Assembly (NCBI GenBank): GCA_022567365.1
Contig: JADFHG010000104.1
Location: forward strand, 1 to 9,392
From: Planctomycetota bacterium
Lineage (GTDB): Bacteria; Planctomycetota; Phycisphaerae; UBA1845
Direction: 5' to 3'
Length of the DNA: 9,392 bases
Below are positions 6,665 to 9,392 of this stretch, piece by piece. A program made the position numbers and the translations under genes. The stretch's first letter is position 1. Each line of letters starts with the position of its first letter. The notes under the pieces are model-generated. The model had not been told where the DNA came from and made no database searches. It was given only the letters and a program-made list of their open reading frames with translations.

Positions 6665-6694
6665 AACGCGCACTCCGCCGCGCGTTCGTTTCTT
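6665..6694 (+). terminator. Hairpin with weak U tract after the synthetase gene
   Basis: AACGCGC (6665-6671) and GCGCGTT (6680-6686) form a perfect 7-bp stem with an eight-base loop, followed by CGTTTCTT. It may end the synthetase transcript. It abuts the ribosome binding site of the next gene at 6695, so it could also act as an attenuator or insulate that site from read-through. Confidence 0.48.
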
Positions 6695-6820
6695 GAGGTA
6701 GGTCGAAATGGACCCAACGTCCGAAGCACAGAGCGTCGCGCTCGATCCCGCGACGGAAGAGACGACTTCTTCCCCGTCTCGATCGACCCGTACCATCAAC
6801 GGCCCCATCACCGCGAGCGC
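6695..6820 (+). other. Probable true 5' end of the methyltransferase gene, frame-disrupted
   Basis: GAGGT at 6695-6699 lies eight bases before ATG 6708, the best initiation site in this region. The frame from that ATG begins MDPTSEAQSVALDPATEE, stays open for 52 codons and stops at TGA 6864-6866. It is not the frame of the methyltransferase. The methyltransferase frame is open upstream to the synthetase stop but has no ATG, GTG or TTG before GTG 6821. Its reading over 6761-6820 (DDFFPVSIDPYHQ...) looks like protein, with 17 of 20 codons ending in G or C. Loss of one base near 6755-6770 would join the two. No classic slippery heptamer was found. The alternative is a short leader ORF overlapping a GTG-started gene. 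Confidence 0.45.
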
Positions 6821-7843
6821 GTGCGGCTCACGCTGCGCCGGATCAGTAAGGAAACACGGCTCGTGAGCTCTTGCAGTACGACCGACAGCGCGCCCGCCAC
6901 ACTCGTGGGCGACGGCTCGGAGTGGTTCGATATCCTACCGGAGGGTGACGCCGTGGTGATCCAACCGCGCGAGCCACTGCCGCGCAGGTGCGTCTTGAAG
7001 CCGATGGCGCTGTTCAGGGATGGCCGCGGTTTTCCAGAGATCTGCACGGCCATGGGGAGACTGCATTTCGTTCGTGGCCACTCCGATCCGGTGACATATC
7101 GTCCCTTCACGCTCGATGCGAACCGTCACCTCGAGGCGATGTTCTTTCCGATTGAGTCCATGCCTGATGACGAACTGCCTGCTTCGGCGGCCCGCTGGCG
7201 AAACTGGGCGACCATCGCGCGCCGACTATGTGACGAAGCTGAACTCCGATGGTCCGGTTTGCCAGATGATCAGATCGAGGTTCTTGTGCGATACGTACCG
7301 TGGCACGGACCCGTTGAGGGCTGCCTGCTGCATGCGCTCGTCGAGCACTATCATCCTCGCGGTGACTGCGTCATGGAGATTGGCTCATTGCGCGGCAATT
7401 CGGCTTTCTTGATGTCGCTCGCCCTGGAGGCCTCCGGTAGCGAGTCCGCGCTTGTGTCGATTGATCCCCACATCGAGCAGCCGTGGAATGCCGAGCACGT
7501 TCGCATCGCGCTTCGCCAGCTTGGGCAAGAGCGGAGGCTTGTGCAAATTCCCTTGATCTCAGATAGCGCGTGGAAGCTGTTGAGACCCGAGTCGGCGGGA
7601 CTCATCTTTGTCGATGGTGATCACAGCGCGGTGCAGGTCGCGCGCGAGATAGATCGTTACGCCGATCTGCTGGCGCCCGGCGGGTGTCTCGTGTTCCACG
7701 ACTACGGTTTCGGGCTCCATAACGGCCAGCCGGAAGCCCATCCGGGAGTGCGGCAGGCCGTGGACGCGAAAGTCATGAGCAGTGACACGTTCCGCCCCAT
7801 CGCGCTCGCGCACATGACGATGGCGTTTGAGAAGGCTTCCTAG
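6821..7843 (+). CDS. Class I SAM-dependent methyltransferase-like protein
   Basis: As read from GTG 6821 the product has 340 residues. The C-terminal half (about 165-310) has the layout of the Methyltransf_24 group. Motif I is VMEIGSLRGNSAF (E186, G188, G192), with an acidic residue ending strand 2 (VSIDPH, D215). Then come FVDGDHS (263-269), a long helix, and LAPGGCLVFHDYG (284-296). Such enzymes methylate sugars, small molecules or antibiotics; no substrate can be named here. Residues 1-160 match nothing I recognise. No signal peptide or membrane segment is seen. GTG 6821 has no ribosome binding site, while ATG 6708 does, so the N-terminus is probably longer and the gene frame-disrupted. 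The stop TAG at 7841-7843 lies in a CTAG shared with the stop of the convergent gene, leaving no room for a terminator. The neighbouring glycan genes suggest, but do not show, a glycan-related substrate. Confidence 0.72.
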   Translation: MRLTLRRISKETRLVSSCSTTDSAPATLVGDGSEWFDILPEGDAVVIQPREPLPRRCVLKPMALFRDGRGFPEICTAMGRLHFVRGHSDPVTYRPFTLDANRHLEAMFFPIESMPDDELPASAARWRNWATIARRLCDEAELRWSGLPDDQIEVLVRYVPWHGPVEGCLLHALVEHYHPRGDCVMEIGSLRGNSAFLMSLALEASGSESALVSIDPHIEQPWNAEHVRIALRQLGQERRLVQIPLISDSAWKLLRPESAGLIFVDGDHSAVQVAREIDRYADLLAPGGCLVFHDYGFGLHNGQPEAHPGVRQAVDAKVMSSDTFRPIALAHMTMAFEKAS

Positions 7844-8859
7844 GCGCGGTCGCCGTTGGAGAGCCACGCTGCAAGCCACGTGAGCATGTGGCGCGGCTCG
7901 TAGAACACGTCGAGGTCGATGTCGTACAACCGTGCGAGCTCCAGGTAATCCAGATAGTCGCCGTCCCGCATGATCATGCACAGATGGCGACCGCAGATCG
8001 CCGGGATGTACACATTTCCGCCCTGCGGGGCAACGACCAGATCCGCAGAGTTATATAGCGAAATCTGCCGCTCGTTGCGCTCCGCCGGACTTGCACAGTC
8101 GGCGTAAATCGCGCGCATATCAAACGTCGCGTCGTCAATGCCGAACAACTCCGTGTCCGCAAGGGCCAAATGATCGTCGATCGCCGTCTGTTCCACAAAA
8201 TGGTTGTAAACAACCCCGTAACCGTTCTCAAGAAACAGATCTCGTAATGACCGCAATGCGTCGGGATCGAAGAAGTTGATCGGGCGGTGGTAACGGTCCT
8301 CCCACTGCACGAGGTACTTGTTGTTGATGACGACGATCGCAAGACCGGCGATCGGCGACCACGGCTGAATGTGCGAATAGTCCGGTTTGACGTAGTTCGT
8401 CTCGTCAATCGAACGATGAATATCAACGGTTGTCCAGCGATGACCACCAACTTCGATCCGGCGGCGATTGACCAACGTGCCGGATTGCCGTCCCGGACAA
8501 ACGAGAAGATCCGTTGGGTAGAGATCGGCCAAACGAGCGTACGCCAGCGGATCGCCCCAGCACCCACCGATGTACGATGAATCGACCTCGACGTGGTCGT
8601 TGGAGAAGTAATAGATCACTGAGGATCCAGGTCTTCCGAGTGTACGCAGCCGGATGCCGAGTGTTTCTCTCAGAAAGAGCAGATACGGGATCCACGAAAC
8701 CAATTCGTAGCCGAACTCTCCGAGAAAGCAGAATCGCGCGTGCGCCGCTTCATCCTCCGTAAGCAACAGGTGGTCGTCGAAACTGGGGCGAACGGTCGAT
8801 ACGGCACCTTGCACAATGTCCGTTGCCGGCGCGTCAGATGGACTGGACGACGGGCTCAT
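7840..8859 (-). CDS. Unrecognised GEFGYEL-motif protein, probable glycan enzyme
   Basis: I do not recognise a named family for this 339-residue protein. Features seen: a polar Ser/Pro/Asp-rich N-terminus (1-40), then FLGEFGYELVSWIPYLLFLRE (45-65), a strand-like block IVVINNKYLVQW (175-186), and SLYNSADLVVAPQGGNVYIPAICG (267-290). The last block resembles the nucleotide-sugar-side signature of GT-B type glycosyltransferases, such as GT61 or fucosyltransferase-like enzymes, where a residue stretch reads roughly 'sad-hydrophobic-gphG'. There is no clear signal peptide or membrane segment. The start at 8859 has AAGGGA at 8872-8867, seven bases upstream and inside the end of the upstream mutase gene. 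The two genes overlap by 26 bp, so translation is probably coupled. That coupling suggests a role in galactofuranose glycan synthesis, perhaps transfer. A GTG at 8814 is a less likely start. Glycosyltransferase function is inference. Confidence 0.7.
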   Translation of the reverse strand: MSPSSSPSDAPATDIVQGAVSTVRPSFDDHLLLTEDEAAHARFCFLGEFGYELVSWIPYLLFLRETLGIRLRTLGRPGSSVIYYFSNDHVEVDSSYIGGCWGDPLAYARLADLYPTDLLVCPGRQSGTLVNRRRIEVGGHRWTTVDIHRSIDETNYVKPDYSHIQPWSPIAGLAIVVINNKYLVQWEDRYHRPINFFDPDALRSLRDLFLENGYGVVYNHFVEQTAIDDHLALADTELFGIDDATFDMRAIYADCASPAERNERQISLYNSADLVVAPQGGNVYIPAICGRHLCMIMRDGDYLDYLELARLYDIDLDVFYEPRHMLTWLAAWLSNGDRA

Positions 8860-9392
8860 TCATCATTCCCTTGCTAATGCGGTGGGCGAGTTTCAGCGCC
8901 CGAGCAATTGCTTGATCCATGTCATAGTATCTGTATTCACCAAGACGCCCACAGAAAAGAACCCCGCTCTCGCGCTCGGCGAGCGCGCGATATTGACGAT
9001 ACAGCGTCCGATTGTGGTTATCGGGGAACGGGTATTCGTATCCGTCGCTATCGGTCGGGGTGAAGGGCGTTTCCGACGTGATGACGGTTCCACGGATTCG
9101 CCGCGCGTCCTCGCTGCGCATCATGTGTTTCCATTCGATTGTTCGAATGGTGGGGCACTCCGGTCCGGGCTCATTGATCTGCACGCAGGGCATGAGCCAA
9201 TCTCGATCCCGTACATAGCGCGTCTCGCGCATCTGCCCACGGTAGGTCAGCCGGCCCAGGCAGTTATTGAAGTACTCGTCGATCGGGCCGGTGAAAACGA
9301 GTAACCGTGCGGCACGGAGCGTCGTCCGGTTCAGCAGATAGTCGTAGTCGAGCCGAAGCGGAATGCCCTCGGACATTCGCTCCAGCATCGGG
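8834..9392 (-). CDS. glf: UDP-galactopyranose mutase, C-terminal half (partial)
   Basis: This flavoenzyme interconverts UDP-galactopyranose and UDP-galactofuranose, the donor for galactofuranose in surface glycans. Only about 185 C-terminal residues are visible; the family has about 370-400, so the N-terminal FAD-binding Rossmann half lies to the right of the window. Counting from the internal Met at 9388, diagnostic motifs are LVFTGPIDEYFNNCLGRLTYR (30-50), TIEWKHM (83-89), and FCGRLGEYRYYDMDQAIARAL (145-165). The last is the conserved C-terminal FAD- and substrate-binding segment. The segment around 64-75 (WLMPCVQINEPG) differs from the textbook bacterial sequence, so this may be a divergent subgroup. 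The stop codon lies inside the next gene, with a 26-bp overlap, and the last codons (KGMMNE) encode that gene's ribosome binding site. This indicates an operon running leftwards. Confidence 0.9.
   Translation of the reverse strand, partial: PMLERMSEGIPLRLDYDYLLNRTTLRAARLLVFTGPIDEYFNNCLGRLTYRGQMRETRYVRDRDWLMPCVQINEPGPECPTIRTIEWKHMMRSEDARRIRGTVITSETPFTPTDSDGYEYPFPDNHNRTLYRQYRALAERESGVLFCGRLGEYRYYDMDQAIARALKLAHRISKGMMNEPVVQSI
8866..8872 (-). promoter_or_regulatory. Ribosome binding site of the GEFGYEL gene inside glf
   Basis: Read on the minus strand, AAGGGAA at 8872-8866 precedes ATG 8859. It overlaps the Lys-Gly codons near the end of glf. Its position supports the 8859 start and translational coupling of the pair. 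Confidence 0.6.

Noticed and set aside
6593..6820. Read-through of the synthetase TGA into the methyltransferase frame, which is open and in the same frame
   Set aside because: The intervening translation does not look like protein, a hairpin terminator and a new ribosome binding site lie between the genes, and the synthetase already ends at its family's usual length.

Overview
The window looks like part of a GC-rich bacterial chromosome. The best guess at lineage is Planctomycetota. That guess rests on three things: a secreted beta-rich repeat protein ending in a two-repeat dockerin module, a flagellin with a hook-IN type insert, and a degenerate copy of a short palindrome I remember from planctomycete spacers. 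No rRNA, tRNA, CRISPR array or transposase was seen.

Layout, left to right. (1) 1-1329 (+): C-terminal part of a large, probably exported beta-rich protein with a terminal dockerin module. (2) 1330-2193: an 864-base stretch without a convincing gene, holding a hairpin followed by a T10 run and a weak sigma-28-like promoter. (3) 2194-3687 (+): a complete flagellin, followed by a degenerate palindrome and a strong intrinsic terminator. (4) 3843-4397 (-): folE, GTP cyclohydrolase I, whose near-consensus promoter sits so close to the ATG that the transcript should be leaderless. (5) 4613-6592 (+): acetoacetyl-CoA synthetase, divergent from folE, with a clear Shine-Dalgarno and a candidate promoter carrying a perfect inverted repeat in its spacer. 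(6) 6821-7843 (+): a class I SAM-dependent methyltransferase-like protein; its true start is probably 6708, with a one-base frame disruption before 6821. (7) 7840-8859 (-): an unrecognised protein with glycosyltransferase-like sequence features. (8) 8834-9392 (-): the C-terminal half of UDP-galactopyranose mutase, running off the right edge.

How the genes relate. The two right-hand minus-strand genes overlap by 26 bp and the downstream Shine-Dalgarno lies inside the upstream gene, so they form a translationally coupled pair. They are most likely part of a galactofuranose-containing surface-glycan locus. The methyltransferase-like gene converges on them, with both stop codons inside one CTAG, and may also act on a glycan or small-molecule substrate. 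Flagellin, folE and the synthetase look like independent transcription units.

No complete, clearly new multi-gene system is visible. The most promising unknown is the GEFGYEL-motif protein coupled to the mutase. The most testable regulatory observations are the leaderless folE promoter and the two inverted repeats that overlap the divergent promoters at 4398-4612.
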